NCBI GenBank assembly: GCA_020072845.1
Contig: JAIQGF010000002.1
Span: 157,638-221,637, forward strand
Length of the DNA stretch: 64,000 bases
Direction: 5' to 3'
DNA from: Terriglobia bacterium
Lineage (GTDB): Bacteria; Acidobacteriota; Terriglobia; Terriglobales; Acidobacteriaceae
Part shown: positions 23,548 through 30,980 of the stretch, in pieces
Layout of the letters: each line of letters begins with the position of its first letter
How positions within the stretch are numbered: position 1 is the first letter of the stretch
The notes under the pieces: generated by a model
Seen by the model: only the letters and a program-made list of their open reading frames with translations
Told to the model about the DNA's origin: nothing
The model's database searches: none
Program-made: the position numbers and the translations under genes

Positions 23548-24417
23548 ATGTCTTCTTCCTTCAAAGTCGGCGACGTGACGATTGGCGACGGCGGGCTGTT
23601 CCTCATCGCCGGGCCGTGCGTCATTGAGTCGGAAGAGCACGCGCTCAAGATGGCGGAGTGCATTGCCGGGGTGGCGCGTGCGCTCAAAATGCCGTACATC
23701 TTCAAAGCCAGCTACGACAAAGCGAACCGCACTTCGGTGAAGAGCTATCGTGGCCCGGGAATGAAGGAAGGGCTGGCAATCCTGCGCAAGGTGGCCGATA
23801 CGGTGCACGTGCCGGTACTCACCGACGTGCACGACGCGCACGATGTGGCCGAAGTCGCGCAATATGTGGACGTGGTGCAGATTCCCGCCTTCCTCTGCCG
23901 CCAGACCGACTTGCTGATCGCGGCGGCGAAATCCGGGCGCGCGGTGAACATCAAGAAGGGGCAGTTCGTTTCGCCGTGGGACATGCGGCACGCGGTGGAG
24001 AAGGTACGCGAGTCGGGCAACCAGCGCGTGCTGCTCACCGAGCGCGGGTCATCGTTCGGCTACAACAACTTGGTGGTCGACATGCGCTCGCTGCCCATCA
24101 TGCGCCAGTTCGCGCCGGTGGTGTTCGACGCGACGCACTCCGTGCAACTGCCGTCATCGGGTGGCCCACCCTTGCGCGAAGCGCAGGGTGGGGATGGTGT
24201 GGTTCAGTCCGGCGGCCAGCCCGAATTTATCCCGATCCTGGCGCGCGCCGCGGTGGCTGCCGGGGTCGATGGAGTGTTCATCGAAGTGCACGACAATCCC
24301 GCAGCCGCGCTCTCCGATGGCGCCAACGCGCTCGACCTGAAATGGCTGCGCCCGGTGCTGCAGGAACTGCAAGCCGTGCACGCGGCGGTCACCGCAGCCC
24401 GCAGCAATGCGGTATAA
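23548..24417 (+). CDS. kdsA: KDO-8-phosphate synthase with in-frame palindromic insert
   Basis: Condenses PEP with arabinose 5-phosphate to Kdo-8-phosphate for lipid A-core synthesis. 289 residues from MSSSFKVGDVTIGDG. Diagnostic stretches: LIAGPCVIES, FKASYDKANRTS, GPGMKEGL, PAFLCRQTDLL, VNIKKGQF, FDATHSVQLP. After THSVQLP, where family members continue directly to a short Gly-rich loop and SGGQ, about 12-15 extra residues occur (GGPPLREAQGGDGVV). They are encoded by a CCCACCC/GGGTGGG palindrome (24,165-24,192) matching REP units elsewhere in the window. Part of the Kdo set with kdsD and kdsC. Confidence 0.95.
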   Translation: MSSSFKVGDVTIGDGGLFLIAGPCVIESEEHALKMAECIAGVARALKMPYIFKASYDKANRTSVKSYRGPGMKEGLAILRKVADTVHVPVLTDVHDAHDVAEVAQYVDVVQIPAFLCRQTDLLIAAAKSGRAVNIKKGQFVSPWDMRHAVEKVRESGNQRVLLTERGSSFGYNNLVVDMRSLPIMRQFAPVVFDATHSVQLPSSGGPPLREAQGGDGVVQSGGQPEFIPILARAAVAAGVDGVFIEVHDNPAAALSDGANALDLKWLRPVLQELQAVHAAVTAARSNAV

Positions 24418-24441
24418 CTGGATTTTTCAGGAAGAGCCATC

Positions 24442-25311
24442 ATGCGCCAAATCATCCGCCTGCTTGCATTCATGTTCGCAATCACGCTGGTCTGCGCCGC
24501 ACAGCAGACCACGCCGCCCGGACTGGCGGCCGCGCTGGAGCGCTGGAAAACGGGTTTCACCGTGGGTGACGACGCCGCGGTCCAGAGTCTCTATTCCAGC
24601 AACCCGCCGGCTTACGTGCTGTCTTCCGATGGCAAGCAACAACTGCCCATCAGCTCCGAGATCGAATTCTGGCGGCAGACGAGAGCTGCCGGAATGATCG
24701 GGCTGGCGACGAAGGTGGCGAGCACCGACGACAAGCAGGGACTGGTTGTGGTCACAATCGAAGTTTCGTTTCGCATCATGACGGCGGCGGGCACACGGGA
24801 GCGGTACGTGCTCGAACAGCAAGGCTGGCAGCAGCAGCCACAGGGATGGCGCATAGTCGCCAGCAGTCACACCCCGGTGCTGAAGATGCGACCGGTGGGC
24901 AAACTGAATCCGCACCTGTACGAAAAAGATGCCGACGCCAAGGCGGAAATCCGTGCGGCCCTGGCGAAGGCTGCGCGCATGCACAAGCGCGTGATCCTCG
25001 ACTTCGGCGGCAACTGGTGTTACGACTGCCATGTGCTGGAGGCGGCGTTTCACCAGGCCGACGTCGCACCGCTGGTAGGCGGCAATTTCATCGTGGTGCA
25101 CGTGGACATCGGACAGATGGACAAAAACCTGGATGTGGCGCAGAAATACAAAGTACCAATCGATAAAGGCGTGCCTGCGCTGGCGGTGCTGGCGCCCGAC
25201 GGCACCCTGCTCTACAGCCAGCAGCACGGGGAGTTCGAAAAAGCGCGCAGTATGGATCCCGACGACCTGATCGCGTTCCTGAAGAAGTGGAAACCGGCAC
25301 GGGCGCGGTGA
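24442..25311 (+). CDS. secreted thioredoxin-like protein with NTF2-like domain
   Basis: 289 residues. Signal peptide (MRQIIRLLAFMFAITLVCA), then an NTF2/SnoaL-like domain (about 25-130: LERWKTGFTVGDDAAVQSLY, EIEFWRQTRA), then a thioredoxin-fold domain (about 155-285) with the active-site motif NWCYDCH and the cis-proline region VPALAVLAPDG. It probably acts in the periplasm on disulfides or as a reductase. The CYDC dipeptide is unusual compared with CGPC or CPHC. It sits 24 bp after kdsA and 25 bp before kdsD, so likely one transcript, though no link to Kdo synthesis is evident. Confidence 0.85.
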   Translation: MRQIIRLLAFMFAITLVCAAQQTTPPGLAAALERWKTGFTVGDDAAVQSLYSSNPPAYVLSSDGKQQLPISSEIEFWRQTRAAGMIGLATKVASTDDKQGLVVVTIEVSFRIMTAAGTRERYVLEQQGWQQQPQGWRIVASSHTPVLKMRPVGKLNPHLYEKDADAKAEIRAALAKAARMHKRVILDFGGNWCYDCHVLEAAFHQADVAPLVGGNFIVVHVDIGQMDKNLDVAQKYKVPIDKGVPALAVLAPDGTLLYSQQHGEFEKARSMDPDDLIAFLKKWKPARAR

Positions 25312-25336
25312 TCTGCTAACATCTGGTCGTTTCCTC

Positions 25337-26302
25337 ATGCACAAGATCGGCGAAAACGTGGTCCGCATCGAGGCTGAGGCCTTGCGCGCGCTCGCCGACC
25401 GCCTTGCCGGACCGATGGCGGAGGCGTTTGCCAGCGCGGTGGACTGTCTGTACTCCTGCGGCGGGCGCGTGGTGGTCACCGGCATGGGCAAGAGCGGGCT
25501 GGTGGCGCGCAAGATCGCGGCGACGCTGTCCTCCACCGGCACGCCGGCGCTGTTCATGCACCCGGTGGAAGCCGTGCACGGCGACCTGGGGATGATCGTG
25601 CGCGGCGACGTGGTGCTGGCGCTCTCGCAGAGCGGCGACACGGAAGAGATCCTGAACCTGGTGCCTAACATCAAGCGGCTCGATGTGAAGCTGGTGGCGA
25701 TGACCGGCGCACTGCGCTCCACGCTGGCGCAGGCGGCCGACATCACGCTCGATTGTTCGGTCGCGCAGGAGGCGTGCAGCCTCGGCCTGGCGCCCACCGC
25801 GTCCACCACGACGATGGTCGCGCTCGGCGACGCGCTGGCCGTGGCGCTGGCGGAGAAACGCGGCTTCAAGGAAGAAGATTTTGCCGACCTGCATCCCGGC
25901 GGCAAGCTGGGCAAGAAACTGGCGCGGGTTTCGCGGCTGATGCACACCGGCGATGCCATCCCGCGGGTGACGCCGCAGACGCCGATGTCGGAAGTGATCT
26001 ACGAAATGTCGCGCAAGAAGCTGGGCGTGGCCCTGGTCACCGATGGTGACAAGCTGCTGGGAATCATCAGCGACGGCGACCTGCGGCGTCTGCTGGAGCG
26101 GCGCGGCAAGGACGTGCTCGACCTGACCGCCGGCGAATGCATGACGCGCGACCCGAAGACGATTTGCCCCGACGAATTCGCCGCCGCCGCGCTGAACGTC
26201 ATGGAACAGAAAAAGATCACGTCGCTGGCGGTGGTGGGCGACGGCGGCCGGCTGGAAGGCATCATTCACCTGCATGATTTGTGGGGCACGGAAATGGTCT
26301 AA
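25337..26302 (+). CDS. kdsD: arabinose-5-phosphate isomerase
   Basis: KpsF/GutQ/KdsD family; isomerises ribulose 5-phosphate to arabinose 5-phosphate, the substrate of KdsA just upstream. 321 residues. An SIS domain (about 30-180: VVVTGMGKSGLVARKIAATL, LALSQSGDTEEIL, ADLHPGGKLGK) is followed by two CBS domains (about 200-321). All hallmark residues are visible. It completes, with kdsA and kdsC, the path from ribulose 5-phosphate to Kdo. Confidence 0.93.
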   Translation: MHKIGENVVRIEAEALRALADRLAGPMAEAFASAVDCLYSCGGRVVVTGMGKSGLVARKIAATLSSTGTPALFMHPVEAVHGDLGMIVRGDVVLALSQSGDTEEILNLVPNIKRLDVKLVAMTGALRSTLAQAADITLDCSVAQEACSLGLAPTASTTTMVALGDALAVALAEKRGFKEEDFADLHPGGKLGKKLARVSRLMHTGDAIPRVTPQTPMSEVIYEMSRKKLGVALVTDGDKLLGIISDGDLRRLLERRGKDVLDLTAGECMTRDPKTICPDEFAAAALNVMEQKKITSLAVVGDGGRLEGIIHLHDLWGTEMV

Positions 26303-26413
26303 TTTGCAATTTGTAATTGGTAATTTGCAATTTGATTTGTATCCGCAGACACTTCGGATTCATCCGACCAACTAGCAAGCCGGGCAATTACGAATTACCA
26401 ATTGCAAATTCCT
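26303..26413. repeat. intergenic palindrome of GCAATTTGTAATTGG units
   Basis: Left arm AATTTGTAATTGGTAATTTG and right arm CAATTACGAATTACCAATTG fill the gap. AT-rich inside a GC-rich genome, it would form a long stem in RNA or cruciform in DNA. Confidence 0.65.
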
Positions 26414-26626
26414 ATGTATCACTACGACATCAACACCGCCCTCGAGGAACTCAAGGAAGACGCGGTCCTTCCGAACCCCGTCCATGTGCGCGACATGATG
26501 CTGCGCGCCAAGCTCTCGCCCGACCGTTCGCTGGAGTTGAACCGGCTGTTCGTGGAATATCAGCGGCTGTTTGGGGAATTGCAGAAGGTGGGCAAGGAAC
26601 TGTTGACGCACCTGGCAGGGGAATAG
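26414..26626 (+). CDS. small conserved-type hypothetical protein
   Basis: 70 residues, MYHYDINTALEELKEDAVLP. Predicted all-helical and amphipathic (MMLRAKLSPDRSLELNRLFV, EYQRLFGELQKVGKELL). No Cys, signal or HTH. The start at 26,414 is chosen because the upstream frame lies in the palindrome. Function unknown. It is bracketed on both sides by different intergenic palindromes. Confidence 0.65.
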   Translation: MYHYDINTALEELKEDAVLPNPVHVRDMMLRAKLSPDRSLELNRLFVEYQRLFGELQKVGKELLTHLAGE

Positions 26627-26715
26627 GTCTGTCGGTCGATCGGTCTTTCGGTCACTCGGAAACTGCCGTTAGACGCATGGACCGATAGACTGATAGACCG
26701 AAAGACCGAACGACC
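26626..26715. repeat. intergenic palindrome of GGTCTGTCGGTCGATC units
   Basis: GGTCTGTCGGTCGATCGGTC at the left pairs with GATAGACCGAAAGACCGAAC at the right. It separates the convergent small hypothetical and ATL genes, and so may terminate both. Confidence 0.65.
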
Positions 26716-26720
26716 AGCTC

Positions 26721-27056
26721 TCACCGCCGCTTCTTCCTCGCCGTCCTCGTCTTCGACCTTACGAAAAAGCTGAAGTGGTGCGCGCGCATGTCCACCTTCA
26801 AGCCGACAAATTTCACGCCCTCATTTTCCAGGCGGAAGCGCTGTTCCATGGCGGCTTCGCCGGTAAGCAGGATTTTGCCGCCGGCGCCGACCACACGCTG
26901 CCACGGCAATCCGCTGGAGCCGTGCAGCGCCCACGCGACCTGACGCGCCGCGCCGGGGAATCCTGCGGCATACGCGACGTCGCCATAGGTCGCGACCTTG
27001 CCGCGGGGAATGCGCCGCACCTGGCGCAGCATCTTTTGGAACATTCCATTCTTCAT
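26721..27056 (-). CDS. alkyltransferase-like (ATL) DNA-repair protein
   Basis: 111 residues from MKNGMFQKMLRQVRRIPRGK. It is the MGMT/Ogt DNA-binding domain: GKVATYGDVAYAAGFPGAAR, then RQVAWALHGSSGLPWQRVVG. The alkyl-acceptor Cys of PCHR is replaced by Trp (PWQR), the hallmark of ATL proteins. ATLs bind O6-alkylguanine, flip it out and hand the lesion to nucleotide-excision repair instead of removing the alkyl group. The longer upstream frame overlaps the next gene and is rejected. Confidence 0.9.
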   Translation of the reverse strand: MKNGMFQKMLRQVRRIPRGKVATYGDVAYAAGFPGAARQVAWALHGSSGLPWQRVVGAGGKILLTGEAAMEQRFRLENEGVKFVGLKVDMRAHHFSFFVRSKTRTARKKRR

Positions 27057-27079
27057 GGTGATCAGCGGGTGATCGCGAT

Positions 27080-27814
27080 TCACCCAAACACATCGGTTGA
27101 TCTGGCGCGCCGGAACGCATTCGCCAAGGACTCCGCCGGCTGCAGAAAATCGCGCAGTTGCTGCACCGGAATCAATCGGCCCGGGCGATACACCACCAGC
27201 CACGGGCCCGACCCGCTGACGGAGAAATGAACCTTGGTATCCAACTGCTCGAACGCCTGCGTCACCTCCGGGGTGAACAGCGCGCGCACCGCCGCCTCGT
27301 CCTTTCCGTGAAGGAAAAAACGCTCTGAGAAGTCCGGCGCGCCGTCAATGCGGATATCCGAGTATCCGACCTTATCCGCCAAACGCCAAAGCACGTTTTC
27401 CCAGCAGACCATGAAGGTGGGCAGCGGCGTCTTCATGTTGAAGGCGACGACGGTGGTTATGGTCCGGCTTTTCCCCGCGCCAACGGTTCTATCGGCGATG
27501 ACCGCGTCGCCACCGCCGGCGCTGCCCTGGAGCACATTGCTGTAGTGCGGCGCATATTCCAGTTGTGCGGCGTTGAAGTGAATTTCCGCCAGGTGCGCGG
27601 CCAGCTCATCGTCGAGCTTCTCCGAAAAGAGAAAACCGTTTTCCATCCCGAATTGTTGCAGACCCTCGCGCCGTTTTTTCGTCTCCCGTGATTTGACGTA
27701 CAGCATGAGCACGACCAGGCAGAGGAAGCCCAGCCACATCGTCCAGAACAGCCAGGGCGGAGAGTTGAAACGGATTTTCTGCGGCGCCAGTGCGCATGCG
27801 AGCAAGAAAATCAT
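27080..27814 (-). CDS. membrane-anchored protein of unknown function, paralogue A
   Basis: 244 residues with a single N-terminal membrane span (about 22-42, LFWTMWLGFLCLVVLMLYV) and a basic stop-transfer, then a soluble domain of about 190 residues. The soluble part has LPTFMVCWENVLWRLADKVG, FSERFFLHGKDEAAVRALFTPEV and WLVVYRPGRLIPVQQL. It has the same order of elements as the upstream gene ([27 protein letters not shown]). The ATG overlaps the upstream stop (ATGA). Family not recognised. Confidence 0.75.
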   Translation of the reverse strand: MIFLLACALAPQKIRFNSPPWLFWTMWLGFLCLVVLMLYVKSRETKKRREGLQQFGMENGFLFSEKLDDELAAHLAEIHFNAAQLEYAPHYSNVLQGSAGGGDAVIADRTVGAGKSRTITTVVAFNMKTPLPTFMVCWENVLWRLADKVGYSDIRIDGAPDFSERFFLHGKDEAAVRALFTPEVTQAFEQLDTKVHFSVSGSGPWLVVYRPGRLIPVQQLRDFLQPAESLANAFRRARSTDVFG

Positions 27815-28494
27815 CGCGTTACTTTATGCTGACCGTTTGACAGTTCATTACCTAGCTCACCGGCAGTAGTGATTAATCGTGGAATGGCGCTAGGATCGAG
27901 CATGCTGCTTTCTGCAAATACCAGTAACCAGTCGCCTCCGTGTTCTACGGACAGCATGTGTTCCGGATCGTGCGACGCGATGATGTGTGGAATCGGAGGT
28001 CTGAATACGTATTCGATACCACGCACATCGCGTCCTCGCAACCAATAGCGCCCGTCGAACTGATCGTCACCTGTTCGAATCCGATCCGACCCAATTTTCC
28101 ATCCGACTTTGTCGAGGGATGTCGCGGGCGCCAGTTGAAAATCTGGCAGACCCGTATCTCGCACGGAAATCGCAACCACGGTTTGCCAAACGTAACGCGC
28201 AGCCAACAGAGGTATGCCAAATGTATATCTGTAGTCGAAAACGATGATTTCCGCAGGGCCTTCCTTGACGAATACTCTGGAGAAAATGCCGCTGTGGCCT
28301 TTGCGAAGCAGTGGCAGCTTCTTTTTGGCTGCTTTCGAAAAAGCCTTACGAGGCCCGGGGCGAAAACCCATCCCGACCAGCACTCGCCGTACTTTCTTGT
28401 TACGTTTGCGGCTACTGTAAGTACGAATTCCGATGACCAGTACGATACCAATCGCAAGTACTGGCACCCAAATCCACGGAGAAGACCAGTCCAT
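27811..28494 (-). CDS. membrane-anchored protein of unknown function, paralogue B
   Basis: 227 residues from [20 protein letters not shown], again one N-terminal membrane span then a cytosolic-type domain. Related in layout to its downstream partner, with which it shares an ATGA overlap, so the two probably form a unit. No catalytic motif is apparent. Its 5' side lies 89 bp from the divergent proS. Confidence 0.75.
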   Translation of the reverse strand: MDWSSPWIWVPVLAIGIVLVIGIRTYSSRKRNKKVRRVLVGMGFRPGPRKAFSKAAKKKLPLLRKGHSGIFSRVFVKEGPAEIIVFDYRYTFGIPLLAARYVWQTVVAISVRDTGLPDFQLAPATSLDKVGWKIGSDRIRTGDDQFDGRYWLRGRDVRGIEYVFRPPIPHIIASHDPEHMLSVEHGGDWLLVFAESSMLDPSAIPRLITTAGELGNELSNGQHKVTR

Positions 28495-28583
28495 GGTCAC
28501 GAATGTTACGCCACTTTCGAAAATTGGCCCATGCACATCAATCGTTTAGAATCAGAGATTCACTGATCGCGGAGAGCACGTTC

Positions 28584-30371
28584 ATGTATCGCTGGTCGCA
28601 ATTATTCATCCCGACGCTGCGCGAAGCCCCGGCCGACGCCGAGGTCGCCAGCCACAAGTACCTGCTGCGCGCGGGCTACGTGCGCCAACTCGCCGCCGGA
28701 ATTTACTCGCACCTCTTTCTCGGGCAGCGCGCCATGCTCAAGATCACTCAGATTGTGCGCGAGGAGATGGACAAGATCGGGCAGGAATTCAATCTGCCGG
28801 CGCTGCATCCGGCGGAAATCTGGCAGGAGAGCGGGCGCTGGCAGGTGATGGGCGACAACATGTTTCGCCTGAAGGACCGCAAGGGCGCCGATCTCTGCCT
28901 GGGCATGACGGAAGAAGAGGTCATGACCACGATCGCGCGCCGCGAGCTGCGCAGCTACAAGCAGCTTCCGCAGATCTGGTACCAGATCCAGTCCAAGTTC
29001 CGCGACGAGCCCCGCCCCAAGTCGGGCCTGCTGCGCGTCCGGCAATTCACTATGAAGGATTCGTACTCCTTCGATCTGGATGCGGCGGGACTCGACGTGT
29101 CCTATCAGAAGCACTACGACGCCTACTGCCGCATCTTCGACCGCTGCGGATTGCAGTACGTGGTGGTGGAAGCGCACTCGGGCGCGATGGGCGGTTCGCA
29201 GTCGCACGAGTTCATGGTGTACACCGACGCCGGCGAAGACCTGGTGGTGAGCTGTCCGAGCTGCAAGTACGCGGCGAACCTGGAGAAAGCGACCTCGCGG
29301 CTGGATGCGGTGGAAGATTATCCCGACGTGGGCGACGGCAAGCCCGCGCTGGTGCACACGCCGGGGATGAAAACGATCGAGGAGGTCGCCAGGTTTCTCG
29401 GCGTGTCGCCCAAGAACAAGATGAAGACGCTGGCGCTGATGGCGACCGACGCTGAAGGCGGCAAGCCACGCGAGGTCCCGGTGGTTGCCTTCCTGCGGGG
29501 CGACCACTCGCTCAATGAAGCGAAATTATCCGGCGCCCTCGGCACCACCGACTTTCGTCCCATGCGCCCGGAGGAAATCGAGGCGGTGTTCGGCTCGCCC
29601 GCCGGATTTCTCGGCCCTATCGGATCGGAGAATTGGGCGTACAAGGGAATCAAGGCCAAGGTGCTGGTAGAGCGCGCGCTGCTGGGCCGCAAGAACCTGA
29701 TCGCCGGCGCCAACAAGCAGGACTACCACCTGCGCAACGTCACGCCGCAGCGGGATTTTCCTGTTTCCGACGAGATGTGGGCCGACCTGCGCGCGGTGGA
29801 AGCCGGTGAAGGCTGTCCCAACTGCGGCACGCCGCTCAAGGTCGCCAAGGCGGTGGAGATCGGACACATCTTCAAGCTCGGCTACAAGTACGCGGAATCG
29901 ATGGGCGCGCGCGTGCTCGACAAGGACGGCAAGGAAGTCACTCCCATCATGGGCAGCTACGGGATCGGCATCGAGCGCATCCTGACCGCGGCCATCGAGG
30001 AAAACCACGATAACGACGGCTTTTTCCTGCCGCCGCAGATTGCGCCGTTCGAAGTGGTGGTCACGCCCACCAATGTGTCGGACGCCAAGCTGCTTACCAC
30101 CGCGGGGGAGATCGCGCAGCAGCTCCAGGCCGCCGGCTTCGACGTCTTGCTCGACGATCGCGACGAGCGTCCGGGCGTGAAGTTCAAGGATGCGGATCTG
30201 GTCGGCATACCGTTCCGCATCACCATCGGAAAGAAGCTGGCGGAGGGCAAAGTTGAGGTGTTTCAGCGCTCGACACGCAAGTCTCTGGATGCTAGTATCC
30301 CGGAAATTACTGACATCCTTGAAAAGATGCTCCGGAATAGCCGGGTCCACCCTGACCGGAGGGGGACATAG
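28584..30371 (+). CDS. proS: prolyl-tRNA synthetase (bacterial type, with editing domain)
   Basis: Class II synthetase charging tRNA-Pro, 595 residues from [20 protein letters not shown]. Motif 2 ([20 protein letters not shown]) and motif 3 ([17 protein letters not shown]) are intact. The INS (YbaK-like) editing domain occupies about 225-405 ([13 protein letters not shown]), followed by the C-terminal anticodon domain. Bacterial rather than archaeal type. The next small gene starts 3 bp after its stop, so the two are co-transcribed. Confidence 0.96.
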   Translation: MYRWSQLFIPTLREAPADAEVASHKYLLRAGYVRQLAAGIYSHLFLGQRAMLKITQIVREEMDKIGQEFNLPALHPAEIWQESGRWQVMGDNMFRLKDRKGADLCLGMTEEEVMTTIARRELRSYKQLPQIWYQIQSKFRDEPRPKSGLLRVRQFTMKDSYSFDLDAAGLDVSYQKHYDAYCRIFDRCGLQYVVVEAHSGAMGGSQSHEFMVYTDAGEDLVVSCPSCKYAANLEKATSRLDAVEDYPDVGDGKPALVHTPGMKTIEEVARFLGVSPKNKMKTLALMATDAEGGKPREVPVVAFLRGDHSLNEAKLSGALGTTDFRPMRPEEIEAVFGSPAGFLGPIGSENWAYKGIKAKVLVERALLGRKNLIAGANKQDYHLRNVTPQRDFPVSDEMWADLRAVEAGEGCPNCGTPLKVAKAVEIGHIFKLGYKYAESMGARVLDKDGKEVTPIMGSYGIGIERILTAAIEENHDNDGFFLPPQIAPFEVVVTPTNVSDAKLLTTAGEIAQQLQAAGFDVLLDDRDERPGVKFKDADLVGIPFRITIGKKLAEGKVEVFQRSTRKSLDASIPEITDILEKMLRNSRVHPDRRGT

Positions 30372-30374
30372 GGC

Positions 30375-30716
30375 ATGAAAACTCTTCGGGCGGTCTTTGG
30401 GATCGTATTCATCGTCGCCGTTGTGGTCTCGGTGTGGAAGCTGGTTCCGCCGTATTACAACAATTATCAGCTTCAGGACGCGATCACCGACGAGGCGCGC
30501 ATGAACACGTACACTCCAAAATCGGTCGAGGAAATGCGCGATACCATCTGGAAAAAGTGCAAAGAACTGGATGTTCCCGTCACTCGCGAACAGGTTAACG
30601 TGGAGCGCAACGGCCAATCGGTGGCGATCTGGCTCGATTACACCGTGCACGTGGACTTGCCCGTGTACCCGGTGGACCTGAATTTCCATCCTTCCTCGAA
30701 AAACAAGAGCTACTAG
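30375..30716 (+). CDS. single-span membrane protein (DUF4845-like)
   Basis: 113 residues: N-terminal membrane span (about 5-26, AVFGIVFIVAVVVSVWKLVP), then an extracytoplasmic domain with YYNNYQLQDAITDEARMNTY and REQVNVERNGQSVAIWLDYT. The arrangement resembles DUF4845 pilin-like membrane proteins. It begins 3 bp after proS. Function unknown. Confidence 0.75.
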   Translation: MKTLRAVFGIVFIVAVVVSVWKLVPPYYNNYQLQDAITDEARMNTYTPKSVEEMRDTIWKKCKELDVPVTREQVNVERNGQSVAIWLDYTVHVDLPVYPVDLNFHPSSKNKSY

Positions 30717-30980
30717 CCGAACCTCGTCCGCGGCCCGTCCCTGCGAGCAGCGATTGTTACTACCGACTCACAACCACTGGCTGGACAGCCCATCTCCTCG
30801 GCGGCGGCGATGATTTACAATAAGCGCAGATTCTGGCCTGGAGTCCACGATTTGCCGTGCCCTTCGATCGTGGCAGCGGCTGGATAACGTTTTTGGGCGC
30901 GCCGCCGTCTGAATCAGGTGGAGGAGTGGCAGCCGGCATCATGGAAGGGAACCGCGCCATATCGGGCGCAGGGCTTCAGA
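30717..30980. other. gap without recognised gene
   Basis: 264 bp between the small membrane protein and the PBP gene. It contains a TTTACAAT (about 30,814) that could serve as a -10 box for the PBP gene. Otherwise I see no palindrome or ORF of quality. Confidence 0.35.
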
